From Nitrososphaerales archaeon (GTDB taxonomy: Archaea; Thermoproteota; Nitrososphaeria; Nitrososphaerales; Nitrososphaeraceae): 35,110 nt of DNA. How positions within the stretch are numbered: position 1 is the stretch's first letter; each line of letters begins with the position of its first letter. A program made the position numbers and the translations under genes. Positions 26,717 through 35,010 of this stretch are shown one piece after another. Where the stretch lies: contig JANWKP010000138.1 of the NCBI GenBank assembly GCA_025451315.1, positions 1-35,110 on the forward strand. Direction: 5' to 3'. Below the pieces are notes generated by a model. It had not been told where the DNA came from and ran no database searches. It worked only from the letters and a program-made list of their open reading frames with translations.

Positions 26717-26854
26717 ATGCAAAATCTTCGGAATGTCTGCTCATTTTGTAACTCTCATATTGCTGAAGGTCAAAGTATTTGTAAAGATTGTCTCAATTTG
26801 TATGATATCAAAATTGGTAATCAGGAGGATGATGGATGTGGATGTGATACCTGA
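26717..26854 (+). CDS. zinc-ribbon mini-protein (45 aa)
   Basis: The track gives a 70-residue frame from 26642, but the first 25 residues lack a plausible domain and the frame has an internal ATG at 26717 (MQNLRNVCSFCNSH). From there: VCSFCNSHIAEGQSICKDCLNLYD with two Cys-x2-Cys knuckles, then an acidic tail ending GCGCDT. A hairpin-like TTTTTTGA / TCAAAAAG pair follows at about 26873-26894 and may end transcription. Function unknown. Confidence 0.55.
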   Translation: MQNLRNVCSFCNSHIAEGQSICKDCLNLYDIKIGNQEDDGCGCDT

Positions 26855-26962
26855 AACGGAACACTTGATTTTTTGATTGAATTCAAAAAGCAGGGTCAGA
26901 AAATGGTATCACAAATCATTAGATTTTCTTCATACAGCCACCACTTCATCATTCCCAGAGAA

Positions 26963-27496
26963 TTATTCCAGCCCTATACTATCAATCAAATTTCTTGATT
27001 TAGTTTTTACTTTATCATCGATTTTTACACTTACTATCCCTTCTAGTGGTTGACCATAAAAAACTACCGAACCTAAAGGAGCAAGAGCAAAAACTGGCAA
27101 AGCAAGCATATCTTCCTCACCATTTATAAAAACAATAGCTAGCTCTCTGTTCCTTAATATTTTTTTTATTTTGTTATATGCTTCTTTTGTTATGGTACCT
27201 TTTGGATTTTTACAATAGTATTGTTTGAAATTACAAGTACTGTTTTCGAATAAATTTTTGAGTTCTGAGATTTTCGATTCTGTTCTTCTGATACGTCTTT
27301 CAACACCATCTATAATGGATAAATTTGGCATTAGGCCGTATGAAATAATTTTTTCTGTTGAAGCATCTCCTACTGTTATCAAAGATTTAGAATCTTTAAC
27401 CAAAGCATTAATTTTTTCTTTAGATATTTCATCTTGTTTAATTAATTTACCAAAAGGTTTTTTAAGAATATTTAAATGCTCATCATTAAGAGGCAT
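26963..27496 (-). CDS. GTP-dependent dephospho-CoA kinase (DUF359)
   Basis: A 177-residue archaeal dephospho-CoA kinase, which phosphorylates dephospho-CoA with GTP in the last step of CoA synthesis. Recognisable blocks are LITVGDASTEKII, MPNLSIIDGVERR, NPKGTITKEAY, VFINGEEDMLALPVFALAPLGSVVFYGQP and EGIVSVKI, all as in the DUF359 family (characterised in Thermococcus). Its first 11 bases overlap the end of the Mrp gene, so the two are one transcript. Confident. Confidence 0.92.
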   Translation of the reverse strand: MPLNDEHLNILKKPFGKLIKQDEISKEKINALVKDSKSLITVGDASTEKIISYGLMPNLSIIDGVERRIRRTESKISELKNLFENSTCNFKQYYCKNPKGTITKEAYNKIKKILRNRELAIVFINGEEDMLALPVFALAPLGSVVFYGQPLEGIVSVKIDDKVKTKSRNLIDSIGLE

Positions 27497-28610
27497 TTTC
27501 TGCTTGCTTTATGTCATTTTTTTCGGGATTTTCCTGTTTGTCCTCATATTGTTCTTGATCTTTCATTTCTGAAGCTAAAACACTTACTCGTCCTGCAACC
27601 AATTTTGAAATTTTTAAGAATGATTTAGTTTGGATGGATTCAGGATCCGAGATGATGACAGGTTTACCTGTATCGCTACCCTGCATTATTTGTGGATGTA
27701 AAGGTATATCTCCAATGTAGGGAATGTTAAATTGGTCACTTATTTTCTGTCCTGCACCATTTCCAAATATATGGATGTCTGTATTGCAATGTGGACATTC
27801 TAGATAACTCATGTTCTCTATAACTCCTATTATAGGAACATTCAACTTGTTAAACATCCCTATTGCTTTGACTGCAACATTCATAGCAACCTCTTGAGGT
27901 GTGGTAACAACCAAAATCCCAGTTATTGGGATTGTCTGAGCTATGGTTAATGGAGCGTCACCTGTTCCTGGGGGCAAATCAATGATAAGATAATCAAGGT
28001 CACCCCAATTTACATCAGTCAGAAATTGTTTAATAATTCCAGAAATTATTGGTCCTCGATAAATACCTGCTTGCTGTGATTGTTCATAAAAAAAACCCAT
28101 CGAAATAATTTTTACCCCTTCTGAAACTGGAGGCTGAATTTTGCCATCCACTACTTGAGGAGAGTCTTTTAACCCAAGCATTAATGGTACACTTGGACCA
28201 TAAATATCAGCATCTAATAGACCTACCTTGGCCCCAGTTTTTGCAAGAGCTATTGCAAGGTTGACAGAGACAGTCGTTTTGCCTACACCTCCTTTGCCAC
28301 TAGCAACTGCAATGATATTTTTTACCCCTGGTAATAGTTCGTCTAACGAAATAGCCCTTCCTTCCATTACTCTTGCAGTAACCTTTAGGTCCAAATCTTT
28401 AACACCTAAATTTGAAATCGCATTTCTTACATCCTGTTCTATTTCACTATTAAAAGGACAAGCAGGTGTAGTAAGTTCTAATGTAAAAGATATTTTATCG
28501 TTATTAATAGCCATTTCTTTTATCATACCCATAGAGACAATGTCTTTATGTAATTCAGGATCAATTACTTTTTTAAGAGAGGTAAGAACCTGATCAACTG
28601 TAACCATCAT
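27486..28610 (-). CDS. mrp: Mrp/ApbC (Nbp35-type) Fe-S scaffold P-loop ATPase
   Basis: A 374-residue protein: N-terminal MIP18/DUF59 domain (about 1-80, VLTSLKKVIDPELHKDIVSMGM ... CPFNSEIE), then a deviant Walker A GKGGVGKTTVSVNLA (about 105-119), LLDADIYGPSVPLMLG, YLIIDLPPGTGDAPLT and the Fe-S-binding ENMSYLECPHCNTDIHIFG with Cys-x2-Cys. It carries Fe-S clusters to apo-proteins, needed here for quinolinate synthase, ThiC and others. It is divergent from rpo7, sharing a 157-bp promoter region with TATA-like ATATTTAAATAT about 25 bp upstream. The highly charged C-terminal tail is rich in Glu, Gln and Lys. Confidence 0.95.
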   Translation of the reverse strand: MMVTVDQVLTSLKKVIDPELHKDIVSMGMIKEMAINNDKISFTLELTTPACPFNSEIEQDVRNAISNLGVKDLDLKVTARVMEGRAISLDELLPGVKNIIAVASGKGGVGKTTVSVNLAIALAKTGAKVGLLDADIYGPSVPLMLGLKDSPQVVDGKIQPPVSEGVKIISMGFFYEQSQQAGIYRGPIISGIIKQFLTDVNWGDLDYLIIDLPPGTGDAPLTIAQTIPITGILVVTTPQEVAMNVAVKAIGMFNKLNVPIIGVIENMSYLECPHCNTDIHIFGNGAGQKISDQFNIPYIGDIPLHPQIMQGSDTGKPVIISDPESIQTKSFLKISKLVAGRVSVLASEMKDQEQYEDKQENPEKNDIKQAENAS

Positions 28611-28767
28611 GAACCAAAGCTCTTTTACAATATTTAAATATTCATTATTTCTAATTTGAGAATATAATATTATTATTTAATTTTTTATTTTGTTTATTGT
28701 TTATTCCTTTTTAATAATACAAACAAAAGGTTCATAAATTGATAAATAATATCCTATTTCGACCAAC

Positions 28768-29358
28768 ATGTTTTATATAGTTTCTCTGACTGATATTGTC
28801 AGAATTCCTCCCAGCAGACTGACCAATTCATTACGAAATACTGCTATAGGAATTCTAAAAGAAAAATATGAAAGTATGATCAGTGCAGAGTTGGGTTATG
28901 TAATAATGATTATCGATGCCAATGCTGACTCGATTGGTAAATTAGTTACAGGTGATGGTGCAACATATCATAAAGTAACTTTCAAAGCATTGACTTTTTT
29001 TCCTAAAATTCAAGAAATAGTAGAGGGAGAAATAATAGAAATAACTGATTTTGGGGCCTTTGTAAGAATTGGACCTACAGATGCTCTTCTACATCTTTCT
29101 CAAATAACTGATGATTATCTGAAGAGTGATATTAAACAAGGTCTGATAATCGCTAACCAATCTTCTCGGTCCTTGAGAATTGGTTCCAAAATGCGGGCAA
29201 GGATAACTGCTGTAAGCTTAGGTAAAGGATCGTCTATGGGAAAGATAGGAATTACCTGTAGACAGCCATTTCTAGGGTCATATGATTGGATTAAAGATGA
29301 AATAGAAAAAGCTAAAACACCACAAACTCCAAAGGAAAAGAAAGGAGTAACTAAATAA
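28768..29358 (+). CDS. rpoE1: RNA polymerase subunit Rpo7 (RpoE')
   Basis: A 196-residue Rpo7/RpoE' subunit. The N-terminal tip domain reads MFYIVSLTDIVRIPPSRL ... ELGYVIMIIDANADSIGKLVTGDGATYH. An S1/OB-fold RNA-binding domain starts at about 82 (VEGEIIEITDFGAFVRIGPTDALLHLSQI). With Rpo4 it forms the polymerase stalk that binds nascent RNA. It is directly followed, three bases after its stop, by spt4, an arrangement widespread in archaea. Confident. Confidence 0.97.
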   Translation: MFYIVSLTDIVRIPPSRLTNSLRNTAIGILKEKYESMISAELGYVIMIIDANADSIGKLVTGDGATYHKVTFKALTFFPKIQEIVEGEIIEITDFGAFVRIGPTDALLHLSQITDDYLKSDIKQGLIIANQSSRSLRIGSKMRARITAVSLGKGSSMGKIGITCRQPFLGSYDWIKDEIEKAKTPQTPKEKKGVTK

Positions 29359-29361
29359 CAA

Positions 29362-29550
29362 ATGCCTCGAGAATTAGCATGTAAAAAATGTAAAGCTATT
29401 ACAGTCGGAAAGGTATGTCCAATTTGTAATTCTACCGATCTTTCAGGTGACTGGTCAGGAATTGTAATAATTTTTGATGCCAAGACCTCGCTTATTGCTA
29501 AAACTTTAGAAATAACAAAACCTCATAAATATGCGCTTAAAGTCTCTTAA
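29362..29550 (+). CDS. spt4: transcription elongation factor Spt4 (RpoE'')
   Basis: A 62-residue zinc protein: ACKKCKAI (Cys-x2-Cys) and VCPICNSTDLSGDWSGIVIIFDAKTS, with C-x2-C ... C-x2-C zinc ligands and the conserved DWSG turn. It pairs with Spt5 on RNA polymerase for processivity. The stop overlaps the nadC start by one base (TAATG), showing translational coupling. Confidence 0.95.
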   Translation: MPRELACKKCKAITVGKVCPICNSTDLSGDWSGIVIIFDAKTSLIAKTLEITKPHKYALKVS

Positions 29551-30419
29551 TGGAAAAATTAATTGATCATTTCAACCTTAGAAAGGCCTTATTAAATTTC
29601 TTACAAGAAGATGTTGGAACAGGCGATATTACTAGTGAAAACTTGGAAAATTCTGATAAATCAGTAACTGCCAAAATTATATTTAAATCAAATTTTATAG
29701 GTATTGTGTGTGGAATTGAGGAAGTAGAATTATTATTTGATATTTGCAATTGTGATACAACTCTTCATAAATTAGATGGAATGAAAATCTCGCCTAAAAC
29801 AAATATTATGGAAATCTATGGAACAGCTAAAGACGTATTAAAAGCAGAAAGAATTGCATTAAATTTACTTATGAGAATGAGCGGTATTGCAACTTCTACA
29901 AGAAAGTTTGTTAATATAGTCAATCAAGTGGATCCTTCCATTGCAATAGCATCGACAAGAAAAACTGCCCCTGGATTGAGGCTCTTTGATAAAAAAGCAG
30001 TTATGATAGGAGGAGGAATCAGTCATAGAATTAGATTAGATGATATGGTTATGATAAAAGATAATCATATTGCTGTAGGTATCTCTATAGGAAAAATTAT
30101 ACAATCCATTAGGAAAAAAATAGGCTCTTCTATAAAAATAGAATGCGAAGTTAGAAATGAACATGAAACTATGGATGCTATCGAATCTGGAGCAGATATT
30201 ATAATGTTAGATAATTTCTCTATACCAGCAGCAAAACAAACTATGTTAAAGATTATTGATAAAGGTTTGAGAGATTTAGTTAAAGTTGAAATATCAGGAG
30301 GTATAAACTTAGAAAATGTACTTGATTATGCCAAATTAAAACCCGATATTATCTCAATTGGTTATTTGACACATTCTGCTCCCTCGTTAGACTTTAGCTT
30401 AAAGATACTAAACGGGTAG
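29550..30419 (+). CDS. nadC: nicotinate-nucleotide pyrophosphorylase (carboxylating)
   Basis: A 289-residue quinolinate phosphoribosyltransferase, joining quinolinate and PRPP to nicotinate mononucleotide with loss of CO2. Motifs: QEDVGTGDITSE (about 19-30), LNLLMRMSGIAT, ASTRKTAPGLR, GGGISHRIRLDDMVMIKDNHI and VKVEISGGINLENV. It is translated from the last base of the spt4 stop. Fused transcription with rpo7-spt4 joins basic transcription and NAD synthesis. Convergent with eS30. Confidence 0.95.
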   Translation: MEKLIDHFNLRKALLNFLQEDVGTGDITSENLENSDKSVTAKIIFKSNFIGIVCGIEEVELLFDICNCDTTLHKLDGMKISPKTNIMEIYGTAKDVLKAERIALNLLMRMSGIATSTRKFVNIVNQVDPSIAIASTRKTAPGLRLFDKKAVMIGGGISHRIRLDDMVMIKDNHIAVGISIGKIIQSIRKKIGSSIKIECEVRNEHETMDAIESGADIIMLDNFSIPAAKQTMLKIIDKGLRDLVKVEISGGINLENVLDYAKLKPDIISIGYLTHSAPSLDFSLKILNG

Positions 30420-30442
30420 CAAAAATAAAAAGTATTTAAATT

Positions 30443-30625
30443 TTATCGTCTTCTTCCGCCGCGTTCAGGCTTTTTCTGGCCTGGTGGGACTCTTTTCTCA
30501 AATCTTTTAACAAAATTCTCTTTATTACGTACCTTTGATATAGGACTAACTCTTGTCTTTCCCGGGACCTTAGGAGTTTGACCCTTTACCTTTCCTGCTT
30601 TTGTAAGCGATCCGTGAGTTGGCAT
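30443..30625 (-). CDS. ribosomal protein eS30
   Basis: A 60-residue, highly basic protein with the eS30 core MPTHGSLTKAGKVKGQTPKV, then KVRNKENFVKRFEKRVPPG and the Arg-rich end. Found in eukaryotes and some archaea (including Thaumarchaeota) but not bacteria, so it is a strong lineage marker. A likely TATA box, AGATATTTATTA, lies about 25-33 bp upstream of the ATG. Its stop is 23 bp from that of nadC on the other strand. Confidence 0.95.
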   Translation of the reverse strand: MPTHGSLTKAGKVKGQTPKVPGKTRVSPISKVRNKENFVKRFEKRVPPGQKKPERGGRRR

Positions 30626-30647
30626 ATCAATATGTTCATTATGTTCC

Positions 30648-30660
30648 TAATAAATATCTT
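30648..30660 (-). promoter_or_regulatory. TATA box of the eS30 gene
   Basis: Coding-strand AAGATATTTATTA, ending about 22 bases before ATG 30625. Position and sequence fit an archaeal TATA box with the start of transcription at or near the start codon. Confidence 0.4.
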
Positions 30661-30769
30661 GCAACCTTTAAAGAGGCAAACTATGCCTAGAATGAACACA
30701 TTTGAGGCAAAGATCTCCTAAATAGTACTAATTTAAATCCTATTTGGCTTACATATATGTAAATAGTAA

Positions 30770-31720
30770 ATGAATTTATCAATGAATCAGTACATTCAAG
30801 AAATTTCCTCTTTAAAAAAAGAGCGTGATGCAATTATTCTTGCACATAATTATCAATTACCTGAGGTTCAAGATGTGGCCGACTTTATTGGAGATTCATT
30901 GGCTCTCTCCAGAAAAGCAGAAAAAACTAATGCTAAAAATATCATTTTTTGTGGTGTTCATTTCATGGCAGAAACTGCCTCTATTATTTGTCCAGATAAA
31001 GACGTGTTTATACCAGATATAAATGCAGGATGTTCGCTAGCTTCCTCTATAAATTCCACAGAATTAATGAATTGGAAAAAAGATCACCCAGATGCTATTG
31101 TCGTTAGTTATGTTAACACTTCTGCAGAGATTAAAGCTTTATCAGACTATTGTTGTACGTCATCTAATGCTGTTAAAGTGGTAAATAGTATACCTTCAAA
31201 TAATGAAATTCTCTTTCTTCCAGATATGTTCTTAGGTTCATATGTATCTGAAGTTACCAAAAGAAAGAACATGTACATATGGCCTGGCGAATGTCATGTA
31301 CACGCTGGAATACGTGCAGAAGATATTAATAAAATGATGAAGCAATATCAAAATGCCGAATTCTTGGTTCATCCAGAATGCAGTTGTACTTCTTCAACTA
31401 TGTATCACATGTCAAAAGGAGACATTTTACATGAAGGGCATATTTTATCCACCGAAGGTATGATGGAACGAGCAAAAAATTCTCCTAAAACTGATTTTAT
31501 CGTAGCTACAGAAACAGGAATATTATATAGGATGCAAAAAGAAAATCCATCAAAAAATTTCATTCCCATAAGAAAAGATGCGATATGTCAATATATGAAA
31601 AAAATTACTATCGATAAAGTCTACAATTCGTTAGTAAACAATGTATATAAAGTCAGAGTGCCAAAAACAACAGCTGATAAGGCCCGATCTGCAATAGAGA
31701 GAATGTTATCAATTGGATGA
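30770..31720 (+). CDS. nadA: quinolinate synthase NadA
   Basis: A 316-residue [4Fe-4S] enzyme condensing iminoaspartate with dihydroxyacetone phosphate to quinolinate. Family motifs: ILAHNYQLPEVQDVADFIGDSLALS (23-47), FCGVHFMAETA (cluster Cys 61), INAGCSLA, GECHVHAGI, FLVHPECSCTSS (second cluster Cys) and the C-terminal DAICQYMKKI (third cluster Cys). The three-Cys set is intact. ATG 30770 or 30782 (residue 5) are both possible. It is upstream of nadX on the same strand. Confidence 0.96.
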   Translation: MNLSMNQYIQEISSLKKERDAIILAHNYQLPEVQDVADFIGDSLALSRKAEKTNAKNIIFCGVHFMAETASIICPDKDVFIPDINAGCSLASSINSTELMNWKKDHPDAIVVSYVNTSAEIKALSDYCCTSSNAVKVVNSIPSNNEILFLPDMFLGSYVSEVTKRKNMYIWPGECHVHAGIRAEDINKMMKQYQNAEFLVHPECSCTSSTMYHMSKGDILHEGHILSTEGMMERAKNSPKTDFIVATETGILYRMQKENPSKNFIPIRKDAICQYMKKITIDKVYNSLVNNVYKVRVPKTTADKARSAIERMLSIG

Positions 31721-31897
31721 CTTTTTTATATCCTCTTCTTAATAAAAGCTGAAATTGCTGTGTTGACTATTTTCTTTTAAATAAAAAAATTTTAAATTGA
31801 TGAGTGTAATTCAAGTAAGTTTTAAAATACAAATTTATTTAAAAAATATTTAGGAAACTATTTTAACTCATTGCATAAAGATCCTTTATTACATTTT

Positions 31898-32737
31898 ATG
31901 AGAAAAAAGATATCAATCATAGGTTGTGGGGCTATAGGCAGTGAGCTTGCACTATCTGTAGATGGTGATATGGCCAAAAATGTGGCTTTATTATCACTCT
32001 TTGATATCAGACCTGATAACGCGGAGACAGTTAAATCAAAATTATCAAATAATGATCCTCCAATCTTTAACGATTTTTCTGACTATATAAATTCTGAATC
32101 ATTTAAAGATGTCGAGTTAGTGATAGAAGCTGCTTCTCAAAATGCTCTAACCAGCTATCTTAACCAACTTATTTTATCCAAGAAAGATGTACTAGTAATG
32201 AGCGTAGGCGCTTTTGCCAATTCTGAATTCTTTTCTGAAGTTATAAAAAACGTAGAGGATAATGATGTAAATATTTATGTTCCATCAGGAGCTATTGCTG
32301 GTATAGATGCTCTCAAGAGTGTAAAAAATTCAATAAGTTATGTAACTTTAACAACAACTAAGAATCCAAATTCTCTTAAAGACTCTCCATTTTTTAAGAA
32401 CAATAATTTGGCAGTAGATTCTATCAAAAAAAGAACATTAATTTTTGAAGGATCAGCTATAGAGGCAGTTCAGAATTTTCCTGCTAATGTAAATGTAGCA
32501 GCTTTATTAGGTCTTGCCGGTATAGGTGTCGAAAAAACCAAGGTTAATGTAATTGCCGATCCTTCTATCCGTATTAATAAACATGAAATTAAGGTAATAG
32601 GAAAATTCGGTGAATTAATAGTAAGAGTAAAAAATATTCCTAGTTCTACTAATCCGAAAACAAGTTATCTAGCAATATTATCTGCTATTGAATGCCTTCG
32701 CTCTATTACTACAAAAGGAATAAAATATGGAACATAA
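31898..32737 (+). CDS. nadX: L-aspartate dehydrogenase NadX
   Basis: An NAD(P)-dependent aspartate dehydrogenase producing iminoaspartate for NadA without oxygen, replacing aspartate oxidase NadB. It has the Rossmann start ISIIGCGAIGSELALSV, YVPSGAIAGIDALKSV, and FPANVNVAALLGLAGIGVEKTKVNVIADP with the conserved Asn and Asp used by this family. The track ORF begins at TTG 31871; ATG 31898 (MRKKISIIGCG) places the nucleotide fold at the N-terminus as expected. With nadA and nadC it completes de novo NAD synthesis to NaMN in this window. Confidence 0.93.
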   Translation: MRKKISIIGCGAIGSELALSVDGDMAKNVALLSLFDIRPDNAETVKSKLSNNDPPIFNDFSDYINSESFKDVELVIEAASQNALTSYLNQLILSKKDVLVMSVGAFANSEFFSEVIKNVEDNDVNIYVPSGAIAGIDALKSVKNSISYVTLTTTKNPNSLKDSPFFKNNNLAVDSIKKRTLIFEGSAIEAVQNFPANVNVAALLGLAGIGVEKTKVNVIADPSIRINKHEIKVIGKFGELIVRVKNIPSSTNPKTSYLAILSAIECLRSITTKGIKYGT

Positions 32738-32816
32738 GAAATTAGTTCGGATACCATCCAATCTTTGTTGATTTTCTTTTGGTTTCAACAACATAATCTT
32801 TTGAATATTAAAGATA

Positions 32817-33209
32817 ATGGTCATGTTAAATAATTTAATTGCGATAGTTGTAATTTGTTTTATTATTGTAGGATCATTATGGGGTATCGGTAATCTACTA
32901 AATCCCGTAGAAGACAATAGAAAGAATTCAGAAGGAATTTTTCTAATAGCTGAAAATAATTTATTTAATGTTACGAATCCTACCCTGCTTATTAATAGAG
33001 ATGTACCCGAAAAAATTACCATTCTGAATAAAGATTTTGTTAGACATGATTTTATTATAGATGACTTGAATGTTAATACAGGATATCTTTACTCAGGTCA
33101 AGATTTTACCACAGCTATTGCCTCAAGAGAATTAGGAGAGTTTGAATATTTTTGTTCTTTGCATCCAACTACAATGCGAGGAAAACTCATTATTTCTGAG
33201 AATAAATGA
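32817..33209 (+). CDS. membrane-anchored cupredoxin (blue copper protein)
   Basis: A 130-residue protein with one N-terminal membrane helix (about 5-27) and a plastocyanin-like domain. Type 1 copper ligands are present: H77 (VRHDFII), C113, H116 and M120 (FEYFCSLHPTTMRGKLII). It would shuttle electrons on the outer face of the membrane. Thaumarchaeal ammonia oxidisers use many such copper proteins in place of cytochromes; which partner this one serves is not shown. Start at ATG 32817 or 32823. Confidence 0.9.
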   Translation: MVMLNNLIAIVVICFIIVGSLWGIGNLLNPVEDNRKNSEGIFLIAENNLFNVTNPTLLINRDVPEKITILNKDFVRHDFIIDDLNVNTGYLYSGQDFTTAIASRELGEFEYFCSLHPTTMRGKLIISENK

Positions 33210-33281
33210 TTATTTGTCTTAAAATTTCAATTAAGTTTCATCGAAAAAGTTATTTCTAAGGAATGAATAATATAATCTTCT

Positions 33282-33575
33282 ATGTTTAACGTCGATTCAG
33301 GAAAAAGTAGTAGTAATAAAAAAAAATTCCATAAAATTAATTTGGGAATTAGACAAACAGTACTTGAAAGAGCACGCTACCGTTGTCAAGGGTGTTCGAC
33401 AAAATTTAATACACAAGAAACTCCATTTTTTGCTCATATTAATGGCTCCTTAAAAGATAATAGCCCTGCTAATCTTAAAGCGCTTTGCAATAAATGTTAT
33501 ATAAAAACCGGAGAAAACAAAATTAAAGACAATATGATGGGTAAAATTCGGTCATTAATTAGACGAGTCGTCTGA
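33282..33575 (+). CDS. HNH-like zinc protein
   Basis: A 97-residue basic protein resembling an HNH nuclease module: YRCQGCSTKFNT (C35, C38), FFAHINGSLKDNSPANLKALCNKC (H52, N64, C69, C72). The DH pair of active HNH enzymes is AH here, and the final His after the Cys-x2-C is Tyr, so metal-binding structure looks kept while nuclease activity is doubtful. It begins with a Ser/Lys-rich tail. Stand-alone; a role in DNA binding or repair is possible. Confidence 0.7.
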   Translation: MFNVDSGKSSSNKKKFHKINLGIRQTVLERARYRCQGCSTKFNTQETPFFAHINGSLKDNSPANLKALCNKCYIKTGENKIKDNMMGKIRSLIRRVV

Positions 33576-33608
33576 CAAAATATAATGTTGAAATAAGGAT
33601 TATTTAGA

Positions 33609-33758
33609 CTACTCTTTTGATGTAAGAAACAATTCTTTATGTTCTTCAGAGCAGAAATGTTCTATTTTGAGAATACCTCTATTAGAATCACCTTCAACAT
33701 GTGGCCATCCTAACTCAAAAAATTTTTTTCCACAATAACCACAAATCTTAGGATCCAC
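33609..33758 (-). CDS. zinc-finger mini-protein (49 aa)
   Basis: Below the track cutoff. From GTG 33758 (or TTG two codons earlier, 33764) the frame reads DPKICGYCGKKFFELGWPHVEGD ... KIEHFCSEEHKELF, ending at TAG 33609-33611. The ligand pattern Cys-x2-Cys ... Cys-x3-His is TRASH/MYM-like. No ATG is available in frame, which lowers certainty. Confidence 0.5.
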   Translation of the reverse strand: MDPKICGYCGKKFFELGWPHVEGDSNRGILKIEHFCSEEHKELFLTSKE

Positions 33759-33835
33759 GTACAATACATATAAAAAAAGAAATAAAATCTTTTATTTTAA
33801 TAACTAATATATTTCATACTGTCTAATATTTCATT

Positions 33836-34012
33836 ATGCCTATACTTCTTCAGTTAATTTGTGATGAATGTAAGAAAGTAGTTTTAGAAAAAATAGGTGA
33901 AAAGAATCTCAACTTAGAACGATTCCCTATCACTAATGAAGAGGCAGAAAAATTAAATAAAGATCACCGTGGACATGAATGCCATATAGAGGCTGTGGAA
34001 AAAATAAGTTGA
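33836..34012 (+). CDS. Cys/His mini-protein (58 aa)
   Basis: Below the track cutoff. MPILLQLICDECKKVVLEKIG carries a Cys-x2-Cys, and KDHRGHECHIEAVEK carries His-x2-His-x-Cys-His near the C-terminus. Stop TGA at 34010-34012. Pattern fits one zinc site bridging the two ends. Function unknown; about 110 bp before the secreted acidic protein. Confidence 0.6.
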   Translation: MPILLQLICDECKKVVLEKIGEKNLNLERFPITNEEAEKLNKDHRGHECHIEAVEKIS

Positions 34013-34122
34013 AATATTGTTTCCATTCGAGTATTTCAAATTTATAGAATTATGTAATTGATTTTTTTTCAGAGAAAAGTTATATAGGAAACTTTAAATT
34101 CTATGTATTCTCCCATAGTTTC

Positions 34123-35010
34123 ATGTTTAAAGGTATGACAATAGCCTCTACAATATTAGGCGTGTTTTTATTAACACTTATGGCAACTGGTATCCAAATT
34201 CCGACCTTCTCAGTATTCGCTCAAGAATCAGATATCGAATCTGTGAATGCATCTAATTCTGGATCAAGTAACACTACTAACTCTCAAGAATCAGACATCC
34301 AATCAGTGAATGCAGTTAACAGTGAAGCTTCTAATGCTACAAGCAGTGAAGCTTCTAATGCTACCAGCGTGGCAAAAGCAGCACAAGCAAAACCTGATGC
34401 AGCTACAGTTACAGTAGGTGACTCTTTTGCTCAACAAGGAACAGTGACATCTACACAAGATCCCTTGCCAGGTCATGAAGCGCATCAATTGGCATTAATT
34501 TTACCTCCAAGAGATGATGGTGCAATATATCAAGGTACATTTACATACACAGCTAGTAAACCAGTTGAAGTTGTGATATTAGAAAATTTTTCAAATGAAA
34601 GTGCAGTCGATCCGGCTTATGGAAGTATTGCTACTGCCCCATTGGGAGAAGGCACAGTCGCAATTAGTCTATTGACTCCACAATATAATAGCCCAATCAA
34701 TGCAGCTTCCCTTCCATTTGCAGGAAATGCTCTTGCATTACATACATTGAATGGTGACCCATTTGCTGCTACCTATACAGTTACTGGTGACGTCGAACAA
34801 CCTCAAACCTTTAATTTAATTAATCCACCTCCAGTAGCAGAAGCAACCCAAGCAGATGCGGGTGATGGAGATGGAGACGGTAAAGATGGAGATGGAGACG
34901 GTAAAGATGGAGATGGCGGCGGTAAAGATGGAGATGGAGATGGCGGCGGTAAAGATGGAGATGGAGACGGTAAAGATGGAGATGGCGGCGGTAATGGCGG
35001 CGGCAACTAA
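34123..35010 (+). CDS. secreted repetitive protein with Asp/Gly tail
   Basis: A 295-residue exported protein: signal helix (about 6-33, cleavage likely near FAQ/E), a Ser/Asn linker with two copies of QESDI-x-SVNA and two of SEASNATS (N-glycosylation-type sites), a compact domain of about 150 residues (95-245) without cysteines, and a tail of about 48 residues made of DGDGKDGDGGGK-type repeats. The Asp/Gly tail resembles calcium-binding acidic sequences and should be disordered without ions. Probably a cell-surface or matrix protein. The tail is coded by a 21-bp minisatellite with higher GC than its surroundings. No enzymatic motif. Confidence 0.75.
   Translation: MFKGMTIASTILGVFLLTLMATGIQIPTFSVFAQESDIESVNASNSGSSNTTNSQESDIQSVNAVNSEASNATSSEASNATSVAKAAQAKPDAATVTVGDSFAQQGTVTSTQDPLPGHEAHQLALILPPRDDGAIYQGTFTYTASKPVEVVILENFSNESAVDPAYGSIATAPLGEGTVAISLLTPQYNSPINAASLPFAGNALALHTLNGDPFAATYTVTGDVEQPQTFNLINPPPVAEATQADAGDGDGDGKDGDGDGKDGDGGGKDGDGDGGGKDGDGDGKDGDGGGNGGGN
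34861..35007 (+). repeat. 21/27-bp minisatellite coding the Asp/Gly tail
   Basis: The unit GGTAAAGATGGAGATGGAGA(C), 21 bp, recurs with a variant ending GGCGGC and one 27-bp unit with an extra GGAGAT. Five units begin with GGTAAAGAT, flanked by shortened units on both sides. All length changes are multiples of three, so the frame is kept. Confidence 0.85.

Noticed and set aside
27225-27572. Plus-strand 115-aa ORF
   Set aside because: Antisense shadow spanning the dephospho-CoA kinase and Mrp genes.
28228-28593. Plus-strand 121-aa ORF
   Set aside because: Antisense shadow of the Mrp ATPase gene.
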